NCBI RefSeq assembly: GCF_002946835.1
Contig: NZ_CP026654.1
Location: forward strand, 1 to 64,000
DNA length: 64,000 nt
Direction of reading: 5' to 3'
Source: Streptomyces dengpaensis
GTDB lineage: Bacteria; Actinomycetota; Actinomycetes; Streptomycetales; Streptomycetaceae
Positions 41,612 to 49,423 of the stretch are shown here, in pieces (the first letter of the stretch is position 1; every line of letters starts with the position of its first letter). Made by a program: the position numbers and the translations under genes. Below the pieces are notes generated by a model. That model saw nothing but the letters and a program-made list of their open reading frames with translations. It ran no database searches and was not told the DNA's origin.

Positions 41612-41650
41612 GGTCTTCGCCCACCGCGCCGGAGCGGGTGGGCGAGGACC
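41612..41650. terminator. Intergenic hairpin, second copy of a duplicated element
   Basis: GGTCTTCGCCCACC (41612-41625) and GGTGGGCGAGGACC (41637-41650), with the same flanks as the 40601 copy. Confidence 0.75.
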
Positions 41651-41668
41651 AGGCGGAGCGTCCGGAGG

Positions 41669-42427
41669 TCAGTCCCGGAAGGGGCAGCCGTTGTGCTGGT
41701 CGGCGGGCGCGGCCGGGGGTTGCACCGGGACGTGGATCTCGGGCTGGACGGTGATCTCCACCGGGCGGGCGGCGGGGCGGCGCAGGGTCAGGCCGCGCAT
41801 CGCGAACGCGGAGAGGAACGTCCAGGCGAGAACGGCGAGGGCGACCGCGACGGGGCGGCTGGTGTCCGGGGTGGCCGTCCAGACCATGAACACGGTGGCC
41901 GCGCCGTGTGCGGTCCACATGGCGCGCACTCCGTTGTTCCGGGAGAGGTAGCCGAGGACCAGGGCGACGATGCCGGTGAGCAGCCACAGCGTGTAGACGG
42001 TGGAGCCTTCGACCGGGAGGCCGGCCGCGTGCTGCGCGATGTACGTGCGCACCGGCTGGTCGACGACGGCGAACACCCCGCTGGAGGTGTCGACGCCGAC
42101 CTGCACCTTGGGCACGGCGGTGAGCAGCTGGTGCAGCGCCTCGAGGACGACTTCGCCGGCGGCCTTGGCCATCAGCACGACGAAGGAGACTCCGGCCACC
42201 ATCAGGACGGCGCGGAGCCAGGGGGCCATGTGCCGGAAGCCGGCCTCGGGGACGCTGAGCACGTCCTCCCACATCGTGTACAGGACGCCGTTCTCTTCCC
42301 ACGCGGTGTCCCACCAGGCGCGCAGCGCGGCGAACCGCGGCTTCTTGGGCGGCGCCTTCGGGAAGGGCACCGGGAGGTAGGCGAGCTCCTGGTGGTTCTG
42401 GCCGGGGGTGTGGTCGTGGGACTGCAC
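41669..42427 (-). CDS. Multi-pass membrane protein of the transfer block, 252 aa
   Basis: GTG 42427 was chosen; the frame is open to ATG 42553. Hydrophobic segments lie at about 75-95 (AVLMVAGVSFVVLMAKA), 143-160 (YTLWLLTGIVALVLGYL), 168-185 and 195-215 (VAVALAVLAWTFLSAFAM), so four passes are likely. The N-terminus is His/Pro/Lys-rich and cytoplasmic. Position near TraB suggests a role in plasmid spread, but no family is recognised. Confidence 0.7.
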   Translation of the reverse strand: MQSHDHTPGQNHQELAYLPVPFPKAPPKKPRFAALRAWWDTAWEENGVLYTMWEDVLSVPEAGFRHMAPWLRAVLMVAGVSFVVLMAKAAGEVVLEALHQLLTAVPKVQVGVDTSSGVFAVVDQPVRTYIAQHAAGLPVEGSTVYTLWLLTGIVALVLGYLSRNNGVRAMWTAHGAATVFMVWTATPDTSRPVAVALAVLAWTFLSAFAMRGLTLRRPAARPVEITVQPEIHVPVQPPAAPADQHNGCPFRD

Positions 42428-42661
42428 GGGGCAACTCCAAGGTGTTGGTGGGGTGTTCACGGAGCGTGCGAGTGGGCCAGGCGGTGAGCGGCGGGCCCGG
42501 AGGCGACGGCTGCGGCCGGCGGGCAGATCCGGGATGCCGAGGTCGATGACCATGGCCGCGTCTGGATCGGCTGCGACTGGCTGTGCGGCCGGAGGGCCTG
42601 TCCCGCACCCGAAGCCCGGCCTGTCGGCGGGGTGTCGGATACGGGGCAGGGCGTCCGGAGT

Positions 42662-43174
42662 TCAGCGGACGTCGTTGCGGGTGCGGGAGAAAATGCCGCG
42701 CTGGTTGCTGGTGTTGTTGATCTCGGTGTTCTGGGTGACCGAGCCCTCGTACACGTTGTTGGTGACGGCGCTGCGGGCCTTGCTGATCGCGCCGCCGATC
42801 GCGGTGACGGCCATGGCGAAACCCGCGAAGGGCAGGGTCACCATCAGCACGCCGTTGAGCGTGACCGAGGCGAGGCCGTTGAGGACCAGCCAGGCGCAGC
42901 AGCCGAGACCGACGGACCCGGCGCCGACGCCGATGCTCGCGACGGCGATCCCGGCAGCCCAGGCGGGCACGATCCGCTTGTCGTCCTGATGGACGGGCGG
43001 GGTGTTGCCGTAGGCGGGCAGCGGGGTGTCGTCGCGGAACGACGTCGGCATGTGCCGTACGGGGGGCGTCTGGGGCCCGTAGAACGACCGCGCCATGATC
43101 CGCTCGGCTTCGGCCTTGGCTTCGTCTTCGGTCAGCGGGCGGGTGATGTGGTCGAAGTTCACGGTGTTCTCCAT
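42662..43174 (-). CDS. Spd-like small membrane protein, 170 aa
   Basis: An N-terminal soluble part with FDHITRPLTEDEAKAEAERI is followed by two hydrophobic segments (AGIAVASIGVGAGSVGLGC, VLMVTLPFAGFAMAVTAIG) and a polar tail. Proteins with this start occur regularly beside traB genes of Streptomyces plasmids. ATG 43174. A hairpin follows upstream at 43191-43223. Confidence 0.72.
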   Translation of the reverse strand: MENTVNFDHITRPLTEDEAKAEAERIMARSFYGPQTPPVRHMPTSFRDDTPLPAYGNTPPVHQDDKRIVPAWAAGIAVASIGVGAGSVGLGCCAWLVLNGLASVTLNGVLMVTLPFAGFAMAVTAIGGAISKARSAVTNNVYEGSVTQNTEINNTSNQRGIFSRTRNDVR

Positions 43175-43190
43175 CCGGGCAGATGCGGGG

Positions 43191-43223
43191 GCGCCCTCCC
43201 TGCCGGGGTGGCGGGGAGGGCGC
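43191..43223. terminator. Intergenic hairpin, first copy of a second duplicated element
   Basis: GCGCCCTCCC (43191-43200) and GGGAGGGCGC (43214-43223). The stem and GATGCGGG flank recur at 43485-43517. Confidence 0.72.
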
Positions 43224-43243
43224 GGGGTGGGGGAGTGGGGCGG

Positions 43244-43435
43244 TTATCCGATGCTGCTGAGCATTCCGGCGAGGCTGCTGATGCCGTTGGTGATGGCGGG
43301 GGCGATGCCGGTGGAGGCGAGGGTGAAGCCGAACAGGACGGCGGCGAGGGCGGGCCAGATACGCAGGTAGCCGGTGCGGAGCAGGATCAGCACGGCGATT
43401 CCGGCGAGGACGACCAGGGAGACGGTCAGCGCCAC
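43244..43435 (-). CDS. Two-helix mini membrane protein, 63 aa
   Basis: GTG 43435 lies after AAGGAGTTGCCACC. The protein is nearly all hydrophobic, with helices at about 3-20 and 25-55. Such small proteins are a usual part of Streptomyces spread (spd) gene groups next to traB. Confidence 0.7.
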   Translation of the reverse strand: MALTVSLVVLAGIAVLILLRTGYLRIWPALAAVLFGFTLASTGIAPAITNGISSLAGMLSSIG

Positions 43436-43484
43436 GGTGGGCAACTCCTTCGGGAGGGGCGGTGTAGGTGACGGCGATGCGGGG

Positions 43485-43517
43485 GCGCCCTCCCTGCCGT
43501 GGCGGCGGGGAGGGCGC
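43485..43517. terminator. Intergenic hairpin, second copy of the duplicated element
   Basis: GCGCCCTCCC (43485-43494) and GGGAGGGCGC (43508-43517), between the mini membrane gene and the TraB-like gene. Confidence 0.72.
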
Positions 43518-43569
43518 AGGGGGTGCGGGAGTGGGGGCGCCCCGGGGGTGGGTCTCGGGGCGCCCGTGA

Positions 43570-45003
43570 TCACATGGGCAGGCTGATCAGGCCGGAGGCG
43601 TCCTTCGGGGCGAGCTTTTCCTCGCCGCGCAGGGTGCTGACCGTGGTGCGCACGGAGCCGCGCTTCGCGTCCTTCCCGCCGTCCTCATCGAGGGCGGCAA
43701 GGAGGTCTGCCTCGGACAGGGGGCCAGAGTCAAGCGCCGCGAGGATCCGTTCCTTGAGCGTCTTCGGCATCGCCGGCAGCGACTCGGGCTCGCCTTCGTC
43801 GCCCTCGCCGTACTCCAGGCCGTCGCTGTCCTCCGCCGCCTGGCCGCCCTTGCCGTCCTTGGGCGGCGGGTAGATCAGCTTCAGGGGCTTGCCCGGGGGC
43901 GGCGCGGACCCGTAGAGCTGCCGGATCACCGGGTCGAACCCCTCGTGCGGCGAGAGCGAGCCGACGAGGAAGAAGCGCGCCACCGACGTCGGCCGGGCCG
44001 ACGTCAGGTGGTAGCACATGCCCTGGCTGTTCGGCTTCTCCTTGCTGCGGTCAACGGGCGCTCCCCATCGCTGAATACGACGGGCGGCACCGAGGATCTT
44101 CGGGATGGGCTGAAGGTTTTCACCGGTCGGCAGCAGGCCGTCGCCAACGAGCGAGGCCATCATCTGCGAGCTCCACCTGAGAAGGATGACCTCGCCTTCC
44201 TTCAACATGGCCCTCAATGTGTCGCTGCCACCGAGTTCGTCAAGGTGCCCGGCCTGCGCCGCGAGCACGATGCCGATGCCGACGCTGCGCCCGGTCCGAC
44301 CGATTTCCTTGATCAGCCGTGCCGCCTCGGCCCGGAACGGGCTGCCCTTTTCGAGCAGGCGGTTGGCTTCGTCGATGACGACGTACTCGAGCGGGTCCGG
44401 GTTGTTGATCAGGAAGCCCGAGCGGCCCATGTCGGCGTACCGGTTGAACCGCTCTTCGGCCTTCGCGACGGCGGCCCGCAGCAGGCCCATGGCCTCTTTG
44501 AGTGTCCGTACGTGCGTGGCGACGTTGCCCTTCGCCTCGGGTACGGACTGCCCGCCCTTGAGGTCGGCGAGGTGCACGACGATCCCGTTGCGCTTGCACG
44601 CGGCGAGGAACGCCTGAAGGGCACGGCTCTTACCGGCGCCGGTCGTGCCGAAGATGATGATGCGCTGCGCGTTGCCGGTCTCGGGGTCGTGCACCCGCAT
44701 CCGCAGCGGCTCGCCGTCGTAGTACGAGCCGATACGGATGCAGCCGTTCTCGTCCAGCTGAAGGTCTTCGAGGGTGATCGCGCGCATCTTCGCGAGCGGG
44801 TTCACGGGGAAGACGCGGACGACGGCCTGGCGGCCCCGCCCCTGCTCGAAGATCACGCGGCTGGGGTCGTCGACCTCCAGGAGGTCGCACAGGGCGTCAT
44901 GGTCGGCGCCCTTCACGCCGCCCGGCCTGGTGCGCAGCATGTACTCGCGCATCACCTCCTGCTTTTCCTCAACGTGCTTCTTCGCGAGGGCTGCCGGGGT
45001 CAC
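43570..45003 (-). CDS. FtsK/SpoIIIE-type DNA translocase (TraB-like transfer protein)
   Basis: A 477-residue ATPase: Walker A GTTGAGKS at 119-126 and Walker B YVVIDEA at about 207-213, with the FtsK-type LADLKGGQS between. The C-terminal 50 residues form a winged-helix-like module (LLAALDEDGGKDAKRGSVRT), as expected for sequence-specific recognition of transfer-locus repeats by TraB. N-terminal membrane helices are missing, so another protein, perhaps the next one upstream, must anchor it. In Streptomyces, TraB moves double-stranded DNA between hyphae. ATG 45003 overlaps the upstream stop. Confidence 0.88.
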   Translation of the reverse strand: MTPAALAKKHVEEKQEVMREYMLRTRPGGVKGADHDALCDLLEVDDPSRVIFEQGRGRQAVVRVFPVNPLAKMRAITLEDLQLDENGCIRIGSYYDGEPLRMRVHDPETGNAQRIIIFGTTGAGKSRALQAFLAACKRNGIVVHLADLKGGQSVPEAKGNVATHVRTLKEAMGLLRAAVAKAEERFNRYADMGRSGFLINNPDPLEYVVIDEANRLLEKGSPFRAEAARLIKEIGRTGRSVGIGIVLAAQAGHLDELGGSDTLRAMLKEGEVILLRWSSQMMASLVGDGLLPTGENLQPIPKILGAARRIQRWGAPVDRSKEKPNSQGMCYHLTSARPTSVARFFLVGSLSPHEGFDPVIRQLYGSAPPPGKPLKLIYPPPKDGKGGQAAEDSDGLEYGEGDEGEPESLPAMPKTLKERILAALDSGPLSEADLLAALDEDGGKDAKRGSVRTTVSTLRGEEKLAPKDASGLISLPM

Positions 45004-45860
45004 GGGTGGAGCTCCTTCGACATGTCGTACTCGTTGATCTCGGTGAGGGTCACGCCGGGCAGCGCGGACCGGCCGATCTCCGCCCAGACGTCGTCGTCGG
45101 GCGCCGGGCCCGCCTCAGGCTTGGGGCCGATCAGCAGCATCGCGAATCCGGCGCCATGCCCGGGGATCGCCTGCATCTCAAGCAGTTCCTCGGGCACGTT
45201 CATCAGGGCCGACAGGCGCTTGATCTTGATGTCGGGTACGGGCTCGCCCTTCTCAATCGCGGTGAGCGCGACGGCGACGCGGCGCCGGTCCTCGATCGCC
45301 CGCACCGCGATCACGCGCGTGCCCTCCGCGACGCCGTCCTTCTTCGCCGCGTTCAGGGCCCACCACCGGCCCGCCGGATCGTCGGGAATCGCGATGGCGA
45401 CCTCGGCTTCGGCGCCCGTGCCGTCTCCGTCGCCCTCGGTGTCCTCGGTCTCGATGACGGGCTCGGGCCACTTCGCGACGCGCTTGGCGAGCTTCCCGGG
45501 GCGCAGCCACCACACTCCGGCCGTCCACAGCACGGCGACGCCGCCCTGGACCAGGCGGCCCTCGGTTGCGTCCCACGCGAGCTCGGTGATGAGGTTGGAG
45601 ACGAGCACGGTGTGCGGCGTCAGGTAGATCGTGTAGACGATCGGCTTCTTCATCGGGTGGGCGAGCTGGAAGCGGGGCGACAGGAACGCCCCGCCCAGTC
45701 CGGCCGCGATCGTGGTGAGGATCGCGGGCAGGGTGCCGGCGTCGGTGAACAGCCCCGCCGTCATGGCGCTGCCGCCCGCGAGGGTCGCGAGCCGGCCGAC
45801 GCCGCTGACTGCGGCCGAACCGGCGCGGCGGGTGGTCTGGATGTACGTGCGCAGCGGCAT
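45000..45860 (-). CDS. Membrane protein coupled to TraB, 286 aa
   Basis: ATG 45860 lies eight bases after AAAGGAG. Hydrophobic segments at about 40-60 (GTLPAILTTIAAGLGGAFL), 75-95 (IVYTIYLTPHTVLVSNLI) and 105-120 predict a membrane anchor; the C-terminal 150 residues are soluble. Overlap with the translocase gene (ATGA) suggests that it anchors or regulates the TraB-like ATPase. Unknown family. Confidence 0.75.
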   Translation of the reverse strand: MPLRTYIQTTRRAGSAAVSGVGRLATLAGGSAMTAGLFTDAGTLPAILTTIAAGLGGAFLSPRFQLAHPMKKPIVYTIYLTPHTVLVSNLITELAWDATEGRLVQGGVAVLWTAGVWWLRPGKLAKRVAKWPEPVIETEDTEGDGDGTGAEAEVAIAIPDDPAGRWWALNAAKKDGVAEGTRVIAVRAIEDRRRVAVALTAIEKGEPVPDIKIKRLSALMNVPEELLEMQAIPGHGAGFAMLLIGPKPEAGPAPDDDVWAEIGRSALPGVTLTEINEYDMSKELHP

Positions 45861-45885
45861 CGCCGGCACTCCTTTCAGGTATGCG

Positions 45886-45924
45886 GAAGGCGCCCGGCCC
45901 CTCGTGCGGGGGCCGGGCGCCTTC
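45886..45924. terminator. Strong intergenic hairpin
   Basis: GAAGGCGCCCGGCCCC (45886-45901) and GGGGCCGGGCGCCTTC (45909-45924), perfect 16-bp stem. Confidence 0.78.
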
Positions 45925-45938
45925 AGGGGCGGATTCGG

Positions 45939-46493
45939 TCAGCGGTTGCTGTACCACTCACGTTCGGCGACGTCGGCGGTGCCGGACTGCATCGCCTCGT
46001 TCACGTCGCCGTAGTCGCTCTCGTGGTCACGGGCCGCGTTGTCGAACTCGGTCGACATCTCAGCCGCCTCAGCGGAGAGCGCGTCGGCGAGGGCGAGGGA
46101 CTCCCGCATCGTGGCTGCCGCGTCATGGTGCGAGGAGGTGACCGAGTCGTCGACGGCCAGCGACGCGGCGACGTCGGCAAGCCCGTCGACGGTCTGCGCG
46201 CAGTCCTCCACGTACGAGTACGCGCCCTTCACGGCCTGCGAGAGCATCCGCATCGCCACCGCCGCGATCCCAAGGCGCGCGATGACGAGCATGAACGTCA
46301 TCACGTCCGCGATGACGTCGACGATCCGGCCCCCGTTCAGCGGGGTGACCTCGCCGCCTTCGGCCGGTGCGTCCGTACCCTCGCCCGGGGCGGGCAGGTC
46401 GGACGCACCGGACGCGGTGACCTCCGCGCTGGTCTGCACGTTGGTCGGTTCGATCGCGCCTCCGCTCCCGGAGGCTTCGACTTCAGTGCTCAT
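45939..46493 (-). CDS. Single-pass membrane protein of the transfer block, 184 aa
   Basis: A Ser/Thr/Glu-rich N-terminus, one hydrophobic segment (DVMTFMLVIARLGIAAVAM) at about 63-82, and a long acidic helical tail that probably forms a coiled coil (AAEMSTEFDNAARDHES). Only 2 bp after the upstream large protein gene, so co-expressed. Function unknown. Confidence 0.72.
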   Translation of the reverse strand: MSTEVEASGSGGAIEPTNVQTSAEVTASGASDLPAPGEGTDAPAEGGEVTPLNGGRIVDVIADVMTFMLVIARLGIAAVAMRMLSQAVKGAYSYVEDCAQTVDGLADVAASLAVDDSVTSSHHDAAATMRESLALADALSAEAAEMSTEFDNAARDHESDYGDVNEAMQSGTADVAEREWYSNR

Positions 46494-46495
46494 GG

Positions 46496-48487
46496 TCAGG
46501 CCCCGCTTCGGTCGTGGTACTCGCGCTCAGCCGGTGCGACGTGCCCGGCTTCCTTCACCCGGTCGGCGCGCAGCTTGTCGGCTTCGACGGCGGTGTCGCG
46601 CGCCGTCAGGATCGCCTCGGAGGCGCGCGGCAGGGAGTCCCGCAACGCCTCAGCCTTGTCCTGCACGCTGCCGGCCCGCTCCATGAGGCGGATGCACCAC
46701 ATCACGAGGACGCCGGGCACCTTCTTCTCGATGCACATCGCGTAGAGCGATTCGAGCCCGGACTTCAGGCCCTCGCACTTCGCGGCAACGAGGTTCATGT
46801 GATCGACGCCCTGAAGGATCTGCTCACCCATCTCTTCGTCGGACTCGATCAGGTCGTACACGGTCAGTTCCGCGTCGACGAACTGGGTGTCGCCGACCTC
46901 GCCGACTGCAACGGCTGTACCCATGACGATCGGGCTCTCTTTCGGTACGGATCGGGTGGGCGTGACCTGACCGGACGATCCGGCGGGCAGCTCCCTGCGA
47001 CCTGCGGTGATACCGGCGGGCTGACGTCGCCGCGGTTCGGGCCGGATGACCTCGACCTCGACCTTGTAGGTGACGTCCCAGCCGGGCGGGGGGCGCAGCC
47101 ACTCGCCGTCGCCGCCGGGCATCGACCCGGGGTCGGTCGTGGTGCGGCCCTTCCTGCGCCGCCGACCCGTCCTCGGTCCCGTCGTGCTCCCCTTCGGCTT
47201 CGGATTCCGGCGCCCGCTGCGTGGCTTCTTCGTCCGGGGCGGCTTCGGCGTCTTCTTCGTCCCACCCTTCGAACTGGTCGGCTTGGGCTTCTTGGTCAGG
47301 TCGACCTTCTGGGTCGGGGTCGGCTTCGGTTTCTTGGTCAGGTCGACCTTCTGGGTCGGGGTCGGCTTGGGCTTCTTAGTCAGGTCGACCTTCGAGGTCG
47401 GCTTCGGCGGCGGGGTCGGGGTCGGGGTCGGCTTGGGCTTCTTGGTCAGGTCGACCTTCGAGGTCGGCTTCGGCGTCTTTGGGCTAGTGCCGCCGGCCTT
47501 CTCGCGTTCGCGCTTCGCCTTCCGCTTCTCGGCCCTCCGCTTGCGCCGGTCGGCGGCCTCGGCTGCCGCTTCCTTCCGGGCCGCCGCGCGGTCGGCCAGG
47601 TCGGCCTTGCGCTCATCGGCCGTCGCCTGACGCCCGGCCTTCGCTTCGTCGTTCTTGCGCTGCTGGCGGCCGGTCGCGAGCTTTCCGAGCGTGCCCGGGG
47701 ACCTCTTCGCACCGCTCGTTGAGCCCCTGCTCGATCCCGAGCCCGGCCCCGACGATCCGGTGCCGCCTCCGGCCGCGCCCTTCGAGCCCTTGCCCGATGA
47801 GCCCGGCCCCGAGGTACGCGAGCCGCCGCCAGCAGGTCCGTTCTTCGAACCCTTCGGACCCGCGCCCGCACCCGTGCCGCGGCCGCCGGCCCCGGCAGAT
47901 CCGTTAGCCGAGCTGCCCCGGCCGCCGCCCTTCGGGGAGGGCCTCTGCTGCTGCCCGAAGGTGCCGCGCCCCGAGCCTCCGCCGGCGCCGGACCCGCCCG
48001 AGCGACCGCCGCCGCCCTTGCCGGTCGCGCCGCGTCCGAACTCGGGCCCGGACTGCGCGCCCTTCTTCGCACCGGCCGCCGCGTTGGTGACCTTCTGCTT
48101 GTCGGCCGCCTCGCGCGCCTTGTCGGCGACGGCGTCGTGATGCTCGCGCCGCGCCTTCAGATAGTTCGCCACCGACCACGTGCCGCGCAGCGCCGCGACG
48201 GCGATCGCCGCCATCGTGACCATCGCCATCGAGGCCGTCGCGCGGGCCGGTGTTCCGGTTCCGCTTGAGGCATTGGCGACCATCTGTGGGGCGACGTCGT
48301 CGGGGTCGACGGTGCTCGAATCGTCGTCGTCACCGGGGGTCGGGAACGGCAGGAAGAAGTCGGGCGGAGGGGCCAGGTCACCGGCTTCCGGCGGGGGTGG
48401 AACCCCGTCGTCGGGAGCGCCGCCGGGGGGCGCCAGGTTGAGCATGGGGAGCGTGATGACGTCCGCGCCCCGACCGTCGTCGGTCAT
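46496..48487 (-). CDS. Large low-complexity protein with KVDLTKKPKPT repeats, 663 aa
   Basis: After an acidic Pro-rich N-terminus and one hydrophobic segment near 85-105 (ASMAMVTMAAIAVAALRG), residues 150-280 are Gly/Ser-rich. A basic helical stretch follows, then four copies of KVDLTKKPKPT in a TonB-like Pro/Lys-rich region, and a folded C-terminal domain of about 170 residues. It looks like a long, flexible, membrane-linked protein that could reach across the cell wall or bind DNA during transfer. No family recognised. Confidence 0.72.
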   Translation of the reverse strand: MTDDGRGADVITLPMLNLAPPGGAPDDGVPPPPEAGDLAPPPDFFLPFPTPGDDDDSSTVDPDDVAPQMVANASSGTGTPARATASMAMVTMAAIAVAALRGTWSVANYLKARREHHDAVADKAREAADKQKVTNAAAGAKKGAQSGPEFGRGATGKGGGGRSGGSGAGGGSGRGTFGQQQRPSPKGGGRGSSANGSAGAGGRGTGAGAGPKGSKNGPAGGGSRTSGPGSSGKGSKGAAGGGTGSSGPGSGSSRGSTSGAKRSPGTLGKLATGRQQRKNDEAKAGRQATADERKADLADRAAARKEAAAEAADRRKRRAEKRKAKREREKAGGTSPKTPKPTSKVDLTKKPKPTPTPTPPPKPTSKVDLTKKPKPTPTQKVDLTKKPKPTPTQKVDLTKKPKPTSSKGGTKKTPKPPRTKKPRSGRRNPKPKGSTTGPRTGRRRRKGRTTTDPGSMPGGDGEWLRPPPGWDVTYKVEVEVIRPEPRRRQPAGITAGRRELPAGSSGQVTPTRSVPKESPIVMGTAVAVGEVGDTQFVDAELTVYDLIESDEEMGEQILQGVDHMNLVAAKCEGLKSGLESLYAMCIEKKVPGVLVMWCIRLMERAGSVQDKAEALRDSLPRASEAILTARDTAVEADKLRADRVKEAGHVAPAEREYHDRSGA
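47283..47475 (-). repeat. In-gene 42-bp tandem repeats
   Basis: Units of about 42 bp (14 codons, KVDLTKKPKPTPTQ) repeat near-perfectly at DNA level; a fourth copy is separated by a Pro/Thr expansion. The DNA identity suggests recent expansion. Confidence 0.75.
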
Positions 48488-48608
48488 CTTTTCGTCCTCA
48501 CTTGACGTAACCGCCCGCCTCGCGTACGCGCGCGCGTGACGCGCGCGTGTGGCAACAGCCGGAGCGGCCGGATTCCTTGATTTGAACGTTGATTTTGAAC
48601 GCGGAGAG

Positions 48609-48815
48609 TTACGAGCCGAAGCCCTGCTCCTTCAGGTACTTGCCGAGTTGGTCGGCCATTGACGCCCACATCGGATCGTCGTCGGGAAGGTGCGCTCGGG
48701 CCGCGTCGAGGAGGACGACGACCCGGTCGCGAGGTGTGGCCGCCCCGTTGATCCGGGGCGACCACAGCTCGAAGGTGAGGCGCTTCGTCCGCGCGGGATC
48801 TTTGCCCGGCATCAC
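48609..48815 (-). CDS. Small soluble protein, 68 aa
   Basis: ATG 48815 (or the next ATG) overlaps the upstream stop by four bases. The protein has a basic N-terminus and a helical C-terminal part (PMWASMADQLGKYLKEQG). Its role is unknown; it may be a partner of the coiled-coil protein encoded upstream. The 48488-48608 spacer holds a GCGCGCGT-type direct repeat. Confidence 0.66.
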   Translation of the reverse strand: MMPGKDPARTKRLTFELWSPRINGAATPRDRVVVLLDAARAHLPDDDPMWASMADQLGKYLKEQGFGS

Positions 48816-49282
48816 GCGCCCTTGTTGAGGTGCGCGAAGAACGGGTGCGGGTCCTCAGCGGGTTCCGCTTTCGGCGCAGGTGCGTCGATCTGCGGCTGCC
48901 CGCCGCCGGCCTTCAGCTCTTTCAGGCGCTGCCGCTCGGCTTCCTTCTCGGCCCGCTTCTCGGGCAGTTCCTCGTAGCTGCGCCGGTACCGCGCGCTGTA
49001 CGTGGTGAGCTGGACGATCACGTCCTCGAGGTCGGCGACGACCTTCTCGAGCGGCCGGACCGTGTGGTGCGCCCGCAGTTTCGCCTGAAACGGCAGGTCA
49101 CCGGGCAGCTTGTCGGCCTCTTTCAGGTCGGCCTCGATCTCGGCGAGCAGGGCCTTCGACTCTGCGAGCAGGGGGGCGAGGTACTGCCGGCGCTGCTCGA
49201 TGAACACGCGTCGCTTCTCCGGGCCTTCCGCAAGCAGGTCAGGCGTCCACACGCCTTTGTTGGGCTTCCTCGTCTCGCTCAT
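48812..49282 (-). CDS. Coiled-coil protein, 156 aa
   Basis: Strongly helical and charged throughout (ESKALLAEIEADLKEADK; ELPEKRAEKEAERQRLKE), so a coiled coil is likely. ATG 49282 follows AAGGAGC. It has no membrane segment. It lies between the DUF2637-type gene and a small soluble protein gene in the transfer block. Confidence 0.7.
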   Translation of the reverse strand: MSETRKPNKGVWTPDLLAEGPEKRRVFIEQRRQYLAPLLAESKALLAEIEADLKEADKLPGDLPFQAKLRAHHTVRPLEKVVADLEDVIVQLTTYSARYRRSYEELPEKRAEKEAERQRLKELKAGGGQPQIDAPAPKAEPAEDPHPFFAHLNKGA

Positions 49283-49423
49283 CAGGGTTTTGCTCCTTTA
49301 CAGGGTGGTGCGATCCGGATCGGGGGAGGCTTGGGGCGGCGTTTCGGCGCCTTCACCGCGTCCCCGAGTTGTCAGCAGCAGCTCGGGGGCCGGTGGAACC
49401 GTCGAAACAGCGGTTCGTGCAGG

